Assembly (NCBI GenBank): GCA_964059195.1
Contig: CAXKWD010000005.1
Coordinates: forward strand, 139,773,686 to 139,837,685
Length of the DNA stretch: 64,000 bases
Source: Ectobius pallidus
Lineage: Eukaryota; Arthropoda; Insecta; Blattodea; Ectobiidae
Direction of reading: 5' to 3'
The translations under genes were made by a program, and so were the position numbers. Below, one piece after another: positions 1 to 13,800 of the stretch. Within the stretch, counting starts at the first letter, position 1. Each line of letters opens with the position of its first letter. The notes beneath the pieces were generated by a model. The model was given only the letters and a program-made list of their open reading frames with translations, had not been told where the DNA came from and searched no databases.

Positions 1-3000
1 AATGCGCCCAGAATTCCGAGAAGGCTAACCCCTTTGAAAATTTCGAAAAATCCGCCCAGAATTCCGAGAAGGCTAACCCCTTTGAAAATTTCGAAAAATC
101 GACCAGAATTCCGAGAAGGCTAACCCCTTTGAAAATTTCGATTAATGCGCCCAGAATTCCGAGAAGGCTAACCCCTTTGAAAATTTCGAAAAATGCGCCC
201 AGAATTCCGTGAAGGCTAACCCCTTTGAAAATTTCGAAAAATGCGCCCAGAATTCCGAGAAGGCTAACCCTTTTGAAAATTTCGAAAAATGCGCCCAGAA
301 TTCCGAGAAGGCTAGCCCTTTTGAAAATTTCGAAAAATGCGCCCAGAATTCCGAGAAGGCTAACCCCTTTGAAATTTCGAAAAATACGCCCAGAATTCCG
401 TGAAGGCTAACCCCTTTGAAATTTTCGAAAAATGCGCCCAGAATTCCGAGAAAGCAAACCCCTTTGAAAATTTCGAAAAATACGCCCAGAATTCCGTGAA
501 GGCTAACCCCTTTGAAATTTTCGAAAAATGCGCCCAGAATTCCGAGAAGGCTAACCCCTTTGAAAATTTCGAAAAATGCGCCCAGAATTCCGAGAAGGCT
601 AACCCTTTTGAAAATTTCGAAAAATGCGCCCAGAATTCCGAGAAGGCTAACCCCTTTGAAAATATCGAAAAATGCGCCCAGAATTCCGAGAAGGCTAACC
701 CCTTTGAAAATATCGAAAAATGTGCCCAGAATTCCGAGAAGGCTAACCCCTTTGAAAATTTCGAAAAATCGACCAGAATTCCGAGAAGGCTAACCCCTTT
801 GAAAATTTCGATTAATGCGCCCAGAATTCCGAGAAGGCTAACCCCTTTGAAAATTATGAAAAATGCGCCCAGAATTCCGTGAAGGCTAACCCCTTTGAAA
901 ATTTCGAAAAATGCGCCCAGAATTCCGAGAAGGCTAACCCCTTTTAAAATTTCGAAAAACGCGCCCAGAATTCCGAGGCTAACCCCTTTGAAAATTTCGA
1001 AAAATGCGCCCAGAATTCCGAGAAGGCTAACCCGTTTGAAAATTTCGAAAAATGCGCCCAGAATTCCGAAAAGGCTAACCCCTTTGAAAATTTGGAAAAA
1101 TGCGCCCAGAATTCCGAGAAGGCTAACCCCTTTGAAAATTTCGAAAAATGCGCCCAGAATTCCGAGAAGGCTAACCCCTTTGAAAATTTCGAAAAATGCG
1201 CCCAGAATTCCGAGAAGGCTAACCCCTTTGAAAATTTCGAAAAATGCGCCCAGAATTCCGAGAAGGCTAACCCCTTTGAAAATTTCGATTAATGCGCCCA
1301 GAATTCCGAAAAGGCTAAGCCCTTTGAAAATTTAAAAAAATGCGCCCAGAATTCCGTGAAGGCTAACCCCTTTGAAAATTTCGAAAAATGCGCCCAGAAT
1401 TCTGAGAAAGCTAACCCCTTTGAAAATTTCTAAAAATGCGCCCAGAATTGCGAGAAGGCTAACCCCTTTGAAAATTTCTAAAAATGCGCCCAGAATTCCG
1501 TGAAGGCTAACCCCTTTGAAAATTTCGAAAAATGCGCCCAGAATTCCGAGAAGGCTAACCCGTTTGAAATTTCGAAAAATGCGCCCAGAATTCCGAGGCT
1601 AACCCCTTTGAAAATTTCGAAAAATGCCCCCAGAATTCCGTGAAGGCTAACCCCTTTGAAAATTTCGAAAAATGCGCCCAGAATTCCGAGAAGGCTAACC
1701 CATTTGAAATTTTGAAAAATGCGCCCAGAATTCCGAGGCTAACCCCTTTGAAAATTTCGAAAAATGCGCCCAGAATTCCGAGAAGGCTAACCCCTTTGAA
1801 AATTTCGAAAAATGCGCCCAGAATTCCGACAAGGCTAACCCCTTTGAAAATTTCGAAAAATGCGCCCAGAATTCCGAGTAGGCTAACCCCTTTGAAAATT
1901 TCGAAAAATGCGCCCAGAATTCCGAGAAGGCTAACCCCTTTGAAAATTTCGATTAATGCGCCCAGAATTCCGAGAAGGCTAACCCCTTTGAAAATTTCAA
2001 AAAATGCGCCCAGAATTCCGTGAAGGCTAACCCCTTTGAAAATTTCTAAAAATGCGCCCAGAATTGCGAGAAGGCTAACCCCTTTGAAAATTTCGAAAAA
2101 TGCGCCCAGAATTCCGAGAAGGCTAACCCCTTTTTGAAAATTTCGAAGAATGCGCCCAGAATTCCGAGAAGGCTAACCCCTTTGAAAATTTCGAAAAATG
2201 CGCCCAGAATTCCGAGAAGGCTAACCACTTTGAAAATTTCGAAAAATGCGCCCAGAATTCCGAGAAGGCTAACCCCTTTGTAATTTTCGAAAAATGCGCC
2301 CAGAATTCCGAGAAGGCTAACCCCTTTGAAAATTTCGAAAAATGCGCTCAGAATTCCGAGAAGGCTAACCCCTTTGAAAATTTCGGAAAATGCGCCCAGA
2401 ATTCCGAGAAGGCTAGCCCCTTTGAAAATTTCGAAAAATGCGCCCAGAATTCCGTAAAGGCTAACCCCTTTGAAAATTTCGATGCGCCCAGAATTCCGAG
2501 AAGGCTAACCCTTTTGAAAATTTCGATTAATGCGCCCAGAATTCCGAGAAGGCTAACCCCTTTGAAAATTTCGAAAAATGCGCCCAGAATTCAGTGAAGG
2601 CTAACCCCTTTGAAAATTTCATAAAATGCGCTTAGAATTCCGTGAAGGCTAACCCCTTTAAAAATTTCGAAAAATGCGCCCAGAATTCCGAGAAGGCTAA
2701 CCCCTTTGAAAATTTCGAAAAATGCGCCCAGAATTCCGAGAAGGCTAACCCCTATGAAAATTTCGAAAAATGCGCCCAGAATTCCGAGAAGGCTAACCCC
2801 TTTGAAAATTTCGAAAAATCCGCCCAGAATTCCGAGAAGGCTAACCCCTTTGAAAATTTCGAAAAATCGACCAGAATTCCGAGAAGGCTAACCCCTTTGA
2901 AAATTTCGATTAATGCGCCCAGAATTCCGAGAAGGCTAACCCCTTTGAAAATTTCGAAAAATGCGCCCAGAATTCCGTGAAGGCTAACCCCTTTGAAAAT

Positions 3001-6000
3001 TTCGAAAAATGCGCCCAGAATTCCGAGAAGGCTAACCCTTTTGAAAATTTCGAAAAATGCGCCCAGAATTCCGAGAAGGCTAGCCCTTTTGAAAATTTCG
3101 AAAAATGCGCCCAGAATTCCGAGAAGGCTAACCCCTTTGAAATTTCGAAAAATACGCCCAGAATTCCGTGAAGGCTAACCCCTTTGAAATTTTCGAAAAA
3201 TGCGCCCAGAATTCCGAGAAAGCAAACCCCTTTGAAAATTTCGAAAAATACGCCCAGAATTCCGTGAAGGCTAACCCCTTTGAAATTTTCGAAAAATGCG
3301 CCCAGAATTCCGAGAAGGCTAACCCCTTTGAAAATTTCGAAAAATGCGCCCAGAATTCCGAGAAGGCTAACCCTTTTGAAAATTTCGAAAAATGCGCCCA
3401 GAATTCCGAGAAGGCTAACCCCTTTGAAAATATCGAAAAATGCGCCCAGAATTCCGAGAAGGCTAACCCCTTTGAAAATATCGAAAAATGCGCCCAGAAT
3501 TCCGAGAAGGCTAACCCCTTTGAAAATTTCGAAAAATCGACCAGAATTCCGAGAAGGCTAACCCCTTTGAAAATTTCGATTAATGCGCCCAGAATTCCGA
3601 GAAGGCTAACCCCTTTGAAAATTATGAAAAATGCGCCCAGAATTCCGTGAAGGCTAACCCCTTTGAAAATTTCGAAAAATGCGCCCAGAATTCCGAGAAG
3701 GCTAACCCCTTTTAAAATTTCGAAAAACGCGCCCAGAATTCCGAGGCTAACCCCTTTGAAAATTTCGAAAAATGCGCCCAGAATTCCGAGAAGGCTAACC
3801 CGTTTGAAAATTTCGAAAAATGCGCCCAGAATTCCGAAAAGGCTAACCCCTTTGAAAATTTGGAAAAATGCGCCCAGAATTCCGAGAAGGCTAACCCCTT
3901 TGAAAATTTCGAAAAATGCGCCCAGAATTCCGAGAAGGCTAACCCCTTTGAAAATTTCGAAAAATGCGCCCAGAATTCCGAGAAGGCTAACCCCTATGAA
4001 AATTTCGAAAAATGCGCCCAGAATTCCGAGAAGGCTAACCCCTTTGAAAATTTCGAAAAATCCGCCCAGAATTCCGAGAAGGCTAACCCCTTTGAAAATT
4101 TCGAAAAATCGACCAGAATTCCGAGAAGGCTAACCCCTTTGAAAATTTCGATTAATGCGCCCAGAATTCCGAGAAGGCTAACCCCTTTGAAAATTTCGAA
4201 AAATGCGCCCAGAATTCCGTGAAGGCTAACCCCTTTGAAAATTTCGAAAAATGCGCCCAGAATTCCGAGAAGGCTAACCCTTTTGAAAATTTCGAAAAAT
4301 GCGCCCAGAATTCCGAGAAGGCTAGCCCTTTTGAAAATTTCGAAAAATGCGCCCAGAATTCCGAGAAGGCTAACCCCTTTGAAATTTCGAAAAATACGCC
4401 CAGAATTCCGTGAAGGCTAACCCCTTTGAAATTTTCGAAAAATGCGCCCAGAATTCCGAGAAAGCAAACCCCTTTGAAAATTTCGAAAAATACGCCCAGA
4501 ATTCCGTGAAGGCTAACCCCTTTGAAATTTTCGAAAAATGCGCCCAGAATTCCGAGAAGGCTAACCCCTTTGAAAATTTCGAAAAATGCGCCCAGAATTC
4601 CGAGAAGGCTAACCCTTTTGAAAATTTCGAAAAATGCGCCCAGAATTCCGAGAAGGCTAACCCCTTTGAAAATATCGAAAAATGCGCCCAGAATTCCGAG
4701 AAGGCTAACCCCTTTGAAAATATCGAAAAATGTGCCCAGAATTCCGAGAAGGCTAACCCCTTTGAAAATTTCGAAAAATCGACCAGAATTCCGAGAAGGC
4801 TAACCCCTTTGAAAATTTCGATTAATGCGCCCAGAATTCCGAGAAGGCTAACCCCTTTGAAAATTATGAAAAATGCGCCCAGAATTCCGTGAAGGCTAAC
4901 CCCTTTGAAAATTTCGAAAAATGCGCCCAGAATTCCGAGAAGGCTAACCCCTTTTAAAATTTCGAAAAACGCGCCCAGAATTCCGAGGCTAACCCCTTTG
5001 AAAATTTCGAAAAATGCGCCCAGAATTCCGAGAAGGCTAACCCGTTTGAAAATTTCGAAAAATGCGCCCAGAATTCCGAAAAGGCTAACCCCTTTGAAAA
5101 TTTGGAAAAATGCGCCCAGAATTCCGAGAAGGCTAACCCCTTTGAAAATTTCGAAAAATGCGCCCAGAATTCCGAGAAGGCTAACCCCTTTGAAAATTTC
5201 GAAAAATGCGCCCAGAATTCCGAGAAGGCTAACCCCTTTGAAAATTTCGAAAAATGCGCCCAGAATTCCGAGAAGGCTAACCCCTTTGAAAATTTCGATT
5301 AATGCGCCCAGAATTCCGAAAAGGCTAAGCCCTTTGAAAATTTAAAAAAATGCGCCCAGAATTCCGTGAAGGCTAACCCCTTTGAAAATTTCGAAAAATG
5401 CGCCCAGAATTCTGAGAAAGCTAACCCCTTTGAAAATTTCTAAAAATGCGCCCAGAATTGCGAGAAGGCTAACCCCTTTGAAAATTTCGAAAAATGCGCC
5501 CAGAATTCCGAGAAGGCTAACCCCTTTGAAAATTTCGAAAAATGCGTCCAGAATTCCGTGAAGGCTAACCCCTTTGAAAATTTCGAAAAATGCGCCCAGA
5601 ATTCCGAGAAGGCTAACCCCTTAGAAATTTCGAAAAATGCGCCCAGAATTCCGAGGCTAACCCCTTTGAAAATTTCGAAAAATGCGCCCAGAATTCCGAG
5701 AAGGCTAACCCCTTTGAAAATTTCGAAAAATGCGCCCAGAATTCCGATAAGGCTAACCCCTTTGAAAATTTCGAAAAATGCGCCCAGAATTCCGAGAAGG
5801 CTAACCCCTTTGAAAATTTCGAAAAATGCGCCCAGAATTCCGAGAAGGCTAACCCCTTTGAAAATTTCGAAAAATCGACCAGAATTCCGAGAAGGCTAAC
5901 CCCTTTGAAAATTTCGAAAAATGCGCCCAGAATTCCGAGAAGGCTAACCCCTTTGAAAATTTCGAAAAATGCGCCCAGAATTCCGAGAAGGCTAACCCCT

Positions 6001-7560
6001 TTGAAAATTTCGAAAAATGCGCCCAGAATTCCGAGAAGGCTAACCCCTATGAAAATTTCGAAAAATGCGCCCAGAATTCCGAGAAGGCTAACCCCTTTGA
6101 AAATTTCGAAAAATCCGCCCAGAATTCCGAGAAGGCTAACCCCTTTGAAAATTTCGAAAAATCGACCAGAATTCCGAGAAGGCTAACCCCTTTGAAAATT
6201 TCGATTAATGCGCCCAGAATTCCGAGAAGGCTAACCCCTTTGAAAATTTCGAAAAATGCGCCCAGAATTCCGTGAAGGCTAACCCCTTTGAAAATTTCGA
6301 AAAATGCGCCCAGAATTCCGAGAAGGCTAACCCTTTTGAAAATTTCGAAAAATGCGCCCAGAATTCCGAGAAGGCTAGCCCTTTTGAAAATTTCGAAAAA
6401 TGCGCCCAGAATTCCGAGAAGGCTAACCCCTTTGAAATTTCGAAAAATACGCCCAGAATTCCGTGAAGGCTAACCCCTTTGAAATTTTCGAAAAATGCGC
6501 CCAGAATTCCGAGAAAGCAAACCCCTTTGAAAATTTCGAAAAATACGCCCAGAATTCCGTGAAGGCTAACCCCTTTGAAATTTTCGAAAAATGCGCCCAG
6601 AATTCCGAGAAGGCTAACCCCTTTGAAAATTTCGAAAAATGCGCCCAGAATTCCGAGAAGGCTAACCCTTTTGAAAATTTCGAAAAATGCGCCCAGAATT
6701 CCGAGAAGGCTAACCCCTTTGAAAATATCGAAAAATGCGCCCAGAATTCCGAGAAGGCTAACCCCTTTGAAAATATCGAAAAATGCGCCCAGAATTCCGA
6801 GAAGGCTAACCCCTTTGAAAATTTCGAAAAATCGACCAGAATTCCGAGAAGGCTAACCCCTTTGAAAATTTCGATTAATGCGCCCAGAATTCCGTGAAGG
6901 CTAACCCCTTTGAAAATTTCGAAAAATGCGCCCAGAATTCCGAGAAGGCTAACCCCTTTTAAAATTTCGAAAAACGCGCCCAGAATTCCGAGGCTAACCC
7001 CTTTGAAAATTTCGAAAAATGCGCCCAGAATTCCGAGAAGGCTAACCCGTTTGAAAATTTCGAAAAATGCGCCCAGAATTCCGAAAAGGCTAACCCCTTT
7101 GAAAATTTGGAAAAATGCGCCCAGAATTCCGAGAAGGCTAACCCCTTTGAAAATTTCGAAAAATGCGCCCAGAATTCCGAGAAGGCTAACCCCTTTGAAA
7201 ATTTCGAAAAATGCGCCCAGAATTCCGAGAAGGCTAACCCCTTTGAAAATTTCGAAAAATGCGCCCAGAATTCCGAGAAGGCTAACCCCTTTGAAAATTT
7301 CGATTAATGCGCCCAGAATTCCGAAAAGGCTAAGCCCTTTGAAAATTTAAAAAAATGCGCCCAGAATTCCGTGAAGGCTAACCCCTTTGAAAATTTCGAA
7401 AAATGCGCCCAGAATTCTGAGAAAGCTAACCCCTTTGAAAATTTCTAAAAATGCGCCCAGAATTGCGAGAAGGCTAACCCCTTTGAAAATTTCGAAAAAT
7501 GCGCCCAGAATTCCGAGAAGGCTAACCCCTTTGAAAATTTCGAAAAATGCGTCCAGAATT
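1..7560 (+). repeat. Satellite block A, copy 1 (duplicated at 13,375-20,930)
   Basis: The variant monomers in this block recur in the same order and spacing 13,374 bp downstream. The shared markers include ATTATGAAAAATG at about 865 and 4,865, the TGTGCCC variant at about 720 and 4,733, AAGCCCTTTG at about 1,318 and 5,328, and the CGTCCAG variant at about 5,546. The match begins at base 1, so the true left end lies outside the window. It ends at about 7,540, where copy 1 continues with CGTCCAG and copy 2 with CGACCAG. Only a few single-base differences are visible by eye. Confidence 0.85.
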
Positions 7561-9310
7561 CCGTGAAGGCTAACCCCTTTGAAAATTTCGAAAAATGCGC
7601 CCAGAATTCCGAGAAGGCTAACCCCTTAGAAATTTCGAAAAATGCGCCCAGAATTCCGAGGCTAACCCCTTTGAAAATTTCGAAAAATGCGCCCAGAATT
7701 CCGAGAAGGCTAACCCCTTTGAAAATTTCGAAAAATGCGCCCAGAATTCCGATAAGGCTAACCCCTTTGAAAATTTCGAAAAATGCGCCCAGAATTCCGA
7801 GAAGGCTAACCCCTTTGAAAATTTCGAAAAATGCGCCCAGAATTCCGAGAAGGCTAACCCCTTTGAAAATTTCGAAAAATCGACCAGAATTCCGAGAAGG
7901 CTAACCCCTTTGAAAATTTCGAAAAATGCGCCCAGAATTCCGAGAAGGCTAACCCCTTTGAAAATTTCGAAAAATGCGCCCAGAATTCCGAGAAGGCTAA
8001 CCCCTTTGAAAATTTCGAAAAATGCGCCCAGAATTCCGAGAAGGCTAACCCCTTTGAAAATTTCGAAAAATGCGCCCAGAATTCCGAGAAAGCTAACCCC
8101 TTTGAAAATTTCGAAAAATGCGCCCAGAATTCCGAGAAGGCTAACCCCTTTGAAAATATCGAAAAATGCGCCCAGAATTCCGAGAAGGCTAGCCCCTTTG
8201 AAAATTTCGAAAAATGCGCCCAGAATTCCGTGAAGGCTAACCCCTTTGAAAATTTCGATTAATGCGCCCAGAATTCCGAGAAGGCTAACCCTTTTGAAAA
8301 TTTCGAAAAATGCGCCCAGAATTCCGAGAAGGCTAACCCCTTTGAAAATTTCGAAAAATGCGCCCAGAATTCCGAGAAGGCTAACCCCTTTGAAAATTTC
8401 GAAAAATGCGCCCAGAATTCTGAGAAAGCTAACCCCTTTGAAAATTTCTAAAAATGCGCCCAGAATTGCGAGAAGGCTAACCCCTTTGAAAATTTCGAAA
8501 AATGCGCCCAGAATTCCGAGAAGGCTAACCCCTTTGAAAATTTCGAAAAATGCGTCCAGAATTCCGTGAAGGCTAACCCCTTTGAAAATTTCGAAAAATG
8601 CGCCCAGAATTCCGAGAAGGCTAACCCCTTAGAAATTTCGAAAAATGCGCCCAGAATTCCGAGGCTAACCCCTTTGAAAATTTCGAAAAATGCGCCCAGA
8701 ATTCCGAGAAGGCTAACCCCTTTGAAAATTTCGAAAAATGCGCCCAGAATTCCGATAAGGCTAACCCCTTTGAAAATTTCGAAAAATGCGCCCAGAATTC
8801 CGAGAAGGCTAACCCCTTTGAAAATTTCGAAAAATGCGCCCAGAATTCCGAGAAGGCTAACCCCTTTGAAAATTTCGAAAAATCGACCAGAATTCCGAGA
8901 AGGCTAACCCCTTTGAAAATTTCGAAAAATGCGCCCAGAATTCCGAGAAGGCTAACCCCTTTGAAAATTTCGAAAAATGCGCCCAGAATTCCGAGAAGGC
9001 TAACCCCTTTGAAAATTTCGAAAAATGCGCCCAGAATTCCGAGAAGGCTAACCCCTTTGAAAATTTCGAAAAATGCGCCCAGAATTCCGAGAAAGCTAAC
9101 CCCTTTGAAAATTTCGAAAAATGCGCCCAGAATTCCGAGAAGGCTAACCCCTTTGAAAATATCGAAAAATGCGCCCAGAATTCCGAGAAGGCTAGCCCCT
9201 TTGAAAATTTCGAAAAATGCGCCCAGAATTCCGTGAAGGCTAACCCCTTTGAAAATTTCGATTAATGCGCCCAGAATTCCGAGAAGGCTAACCCTTTTGA
9301 AAATTTCGAT
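7470..9310 (+). repeat. Tandem pair of about 1,003-bp higher-order repeats
   Basis: Variant monomers at 7,563, 7,910 and 8,233 recur at 8,566, 8,913 and 9,236, an exact 1,003-bp shift. Each unit carries the CTTAGAAATTTCG 47-mer, one 44-mer (CCGAGGCTAACC), the CCGATAAGG variant, a CGACCAG 47-mer, GAGAAAGC and GGCTAGCCCC in that order. The match fails at about 8,300/9,303, where the second copy has TTCGATTAATG in place of TTCGAAAAATG. A second such pair lies at about 23,135-24,970 inside a larger duplicated block. Confidence 0.8.
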
Positions 9311-10870
9311 TAATGCGCCCAGTATTCCGAGAAGGCTAACCCCTTTGAAAATTTCGAAAAATGCGCCCAGAATTCAGTGAAGGCTAATTCCTTTGAAAAT
9401 TTCATAAAATGCGCCCAGAATTCCGTGAAGGCTAACCCCTTTGAAAATTTCGAAAATTGCGCCCAGAATTCCGAGAAGGCTAACCCCTTTGAAAATTTCG
9501 AAAAATGCGCCCAGAATTCCGAGATGCTAACCCCTTTGAAAATTTGGAAAAATCCGCCCAGAATTCCGAGAAGGCTAACCCCTTTGAAAATTTCGAAAAA
9601 TCCGCCCAGAATTCCGAGAAGGCTAACCCCTTTGAAAATTTCGAAAAATCGACCAGAATTCCGAGAAGGCTAACCCCTTTGAAAATTTCGATTAATGCGC
9701 CCAGAATTCCGAGAAGGCTAACCCCTTTGAAAATTTCGAAAAATGCGCCCAGAATTCCGAGAAGGCTAACCCCTTTGAAAATTTGGAAAAATCCGCCCAG
9801 AATTTCGAAAAATCGACCAGAATTCCTTTGAAAATTTCGAAAAATGCGCCCAGAATTCCGTGAAGGCTAACCCCTTTGAAAATTTCGAAAAATGCGCCCA
9901 GAATTCCGTGAAGGCTTTCCCCTTTGAAAATTTCGAAAAATGCGCCCAGAATTCCGAGGCTAACCCCTTTGAAAATTTGGAAAAATGCGCCCAGAATTCC
10001 GAGAAGGCTAACCCCTTTGAAAATTTCGAAAAATGCGCCCAGAATTCCGAGAAGGCTAACCCTTTTGAAAATTTCGATTAATGCGCCCAGAATTCCGAGA
10101 AGGCTAATCCCTTTGAAAATTTCGAAAAATGCGCCCAGAATTCAGTGAAGGCTAACCCCTTTGAAAATTTCATAAAATGCGCTTAGAATTCCGTGAAGGC
10201 TAACCCCTTTAAAAATTTCGAAAAATGCGCCCAGAATTCCGAGAAGGCTAACCGCTTTGAAAATTTCGAAAAATGCGCCCAGAATTCCGAGAAGGCTAAC
10301 CCCTATGAAAATTTCGAAAAATGCGCCCAGATTTCCGAGAAGGCTAACCCCTTTGAAAATTTCGAAAAATCCGCCCAGAATTCCGAGAAGGCTAACCCCT
10401 TTGAAAATTTCGAAAAATCGACCAGAATTCCGAGAAGGCTAACCCCTTTGAAAATTTCGATTAATGCGCCCAGAATTCCGAGAGGGCTAACCCCTTTGAA
10501 AATTTCGAAAAATGCGGCCAGAATTCCGTGAAGGCTAACCCCTTTGAAAATTTCGAAAAATGCGCCCAGAATTCCGAGAAGGCTAACCCCTTTGAAAATT
10601 TCGAAAAATGCGCCCAGAATTCCGAGAAGGCTAACCCCTTTGAAAATTTCGAAAAATGCGCCCAGAATTCCCAGAAGGCTAACCCCTTTGAAAATTTCGA
10701 AAAATGCGCCCAGAATTCCGAGAAGGCTAACCCCTTTGAAAATTTGGAAAAATGCGCCCAGAATTCCGAGAAGGCTAACCCCTTTGAAAATTTCGAAAAA
10801 TGCGCCCAGAATTCCGAGAAGGCTAACCCCTTTGAAAATTTCGAAAAATGCGCCCAGAATTCCGTGAAGG
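9310..10870 (+). repeat. Satellite stretch with rare rearranged monomers
   Basis: This stretch holds monomers not found in block A: AGTATTCCG, GGCTAATTCC, GAAAATTGCG, a short monomer CCGAGATGCTAACC at about 9,520, a compound deletion CCAGAATTTCGAAAAATCG at about 9,797, and GGCTTTCCCC at about 9,914. The same set recurs at about 24,976-26,530 and in large part at about 50,890-51,900, so it is a useful identifier of related blocks. Confidence 0.75.
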
Positions 10871-13800
10871 CTAACCCCTTTGAAAATTTCGAAAAATGCG
10901 CCCAGAATTCCGAGAAGGCTAACCCGTTTGAAATTTCGAAAAATGCGCCCAGAATTCCGAGGCTAACCCCTTTGAAAATTTCGAAAAATGCCCCCAGAAT
11001 TCCGTGAAGGCTAACCCCTTTGAAAATTTCGAAAAATGCGCCCAGAATTCCGAGAAGGCTAACCCATTTGAAATTTTGAAAAATGCGCCCAGAATTCCGA
11101 GGCTAACCCCTTTGAAAATTTCGAAAAATGCGCCCAGAATTCCGAGAAGGCTAACCCCTTTGAAAATTTCGAAAAATGCGCCCAGAATTCCGACAAGGCT
11201 AACCCCTTTGAAAATTTCGAAAAATGCGCCCAGAATTCCGAGTAGGCTAACCCGTTTGAAAATTTCGAAAAATGCGCCCAGAATTCCGAGAAGGCTAACC
11301 CCTTTGAAAATTTCGATTAATGCGCCCAGAATTCCGAGAAGGCTAACCCCTTTGAAAATTTCAAAAAATGCGCCCAGAATTCCGTGAAGGCTAACCCCTT
11401 TGAAAATTTCTAAAAATGCGCCCAGAATTGCGAGAAGGCTAACCCCTTTGAAAATTTCGAAAAATGCGCCCAGAATTCCGAGAAGGCTAACCCCATTTTG
11501 AAAATTTCGAAGAATGCGCCCAGAATTCCGAGAAGGCTAACCCCTTTGAAAATTTCGAAAAATGCGCCCAGAATTCCGAGAAGGCTAACCACTTTGAAAA
11601 TTTCGAAAAATGCGCCCAGAATTCCGAGAAGGCTAACCCCTTTGTAATTTTCGAAAAATGCGCCCAGAATTCCGAGAAGGCTAACCCCTTTGAAAATTTC
11701 GAAAAATGCGCTCAGAATTCCGAGAAGGCTAACCCCTTTGAAAATTTCGGAAAATGCGCCCAGAATTCCGAGAAGGCTAGCCCCTTTGAAAATTTCGAAA
11801 AATGCGCCCAGAATTCCGTAAAGGCTAACCCCTTTGAAAATTTCGATGCGCCCAGAATTCCGAGAAGGCTAACCCTTTTGAAAATTTCGATTAATGCGCC
11901 CAGAATTCCGAGAAGGCTAACCCCTTTGAAAATTTCGAAAAATGCGCCCAGAATTCAGTGAAGGCTAACCCCTTTGAAAATTTCATAAAATGCGCTTAGA
12001 ATTCCGTGAAGGCTAACCCCTTTAAAAATTTCGAAAAATGCGCCCAGAATTCCGAGAAGGCTAACCCCTTTGAAAATTTCGAAAAATGCGCCCAGAATTC
12101 CGAGAAGGCTAACCCCTATGAAAATTTCGAAAAATGCGCCCAGAATTCCGAGAAGGCTAACCCCTTTGAAAATTTCGAAAAATCCGCCCAGAATTCCGAG
12201 AAGGCTAACCCCTTTGAAAATTTCGAAAAATCGACCAGAATTCCGAGAAGGCTAACCCCTTTGAAAATTTCGATTAATGCGCCCAGAATTCCCAGAAGGC
12301 TAACCCCTTTGAAAATTTCGAAAAATGCGCCCAGAATTCCGTGAAGGCTAACCCCTTTGAAAATTTCGAAAAATGCGCCCAGAATTCCGAGAAGGCTAAC
12401 CCTTTTGAAAATTTCGAAAAATGCGCCCAGAATTCCGAGAAGGCTAGCCCTTTTGAAAATTTCGAAAAATGCGCCCAGAATTCCGAGAAGGCTAACCCCT
12501 TTGAAATTTCGAAAAATACGCCCAGAATTCCGTGAAGGCTAACCCCTTTGAAATTTTCGAAAAATGCGCCCAGAATTCCGAGAAAGCAAACCCCTTTGAA
12601 AATTTCGAAAAATACGCCCAGAATTCCGTGAAGGCTAACCCCTTTGAAATTTTCGAAAAATGCGCCCAGAATTCCGAGAAGGCTAACCCCTTTGAAAATT
12701 TCGAAAAATGCGCCCAGAATTCCGAGAAGGCTAACCCTTTTGAAAATTTCGAAAAATGCGCCCAGAATTCCGAGAAGGCTAACCCCTTTGAAAATATCGA
12801 AAAATGCGCCCAGAATTCCGAGAAGGCTAACCCCTTTGAAAATATCGAAAAATGCGCCCAGAATTCCGAGAAGGCTAACCCCTTTGAAAATTTCGAAAAA
12901 TCGACCAGAATTCCGAGAAGGCTAACCCCTTTGAAAATTTCGATTAATGCGCCCAGAATTCCGAGAAGGCTAACCCCTTTGAAAATTATGAAAAATGCGC
13001 CCAGAATTCCGTGAAGGCTAACCCCTTTGAAAATTTCGAAAAATGCGCCCAGAATTCCGAGAAGGCTAACCCCTTTTAAAATTTCGAAAAACGCGCCCAG
13101 AATTCCGAGGCTAACCCCTTTGAAAATTTCGAAAAATGCGCCCAGAATTCCGAGAAGGCTAACCCGTTTGAAAATTTCGAAAAATGCGCCCAGAATTCCG
13201 AAAAGGCTAACCCCTTTGAAAATTTGGAAAAATGCGCCCAGAATTCCGAGAAGGCTAACCCCTTTGAAAATTTCGAAAAATGCGCCCAGAATTCCGAGAA
13301 GGCTAACCCCTTTGAAAATTTCGAAAAATGCGCCCAGAATTCCGAGAAGGCTAACCCCTATGAAAATTTCGAAAAATGCGCCCAGAATTCCGAGAAGGCT
13401 AACCCCTTTGAAAATTTCGAAAAATCCGCCCAGAATTCCGAGAAGGCTAACCCCTTTGAAAATTTCGAAAAATCGACCAGAATTCCGAGAAGGCTAACCC
13501 CTTTGAAAATTTCGATTAATGCGCCCAGAATTCCGAGAAGGCTAACCCCTTTGAAAATTTCGAAAAATGCGCCCAGAATTCCGTGAAGGCTAACCCCTTT
13601 GAAAATTTCGAAAAATGCGCCCAGAATTCCGAGAAGGCTAACCCTTTTGAAAATTTCGAAAAATGCGCCCAGAATTCCGAGAAGGCTAGCCCTTTTGAAA
13701 ATTTCGAAAAATGCGCCCAGAATTCCGAGAAGGCTAACCCCTTTGAAATTTCGAAAAATACGCCCAGAATTCCGTGAAGGCTAACCCCTTTGAAATTTTC

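Noticed and set aside
2046..2228. Minus-strand open frames with hydrophobic GVSLLGILGAFFEIFK repeats that resemble membrane segments
   Set aside because: They are the reverse complement of the same satellite, lack ATG, and their hydrophobicity follows from base composition.
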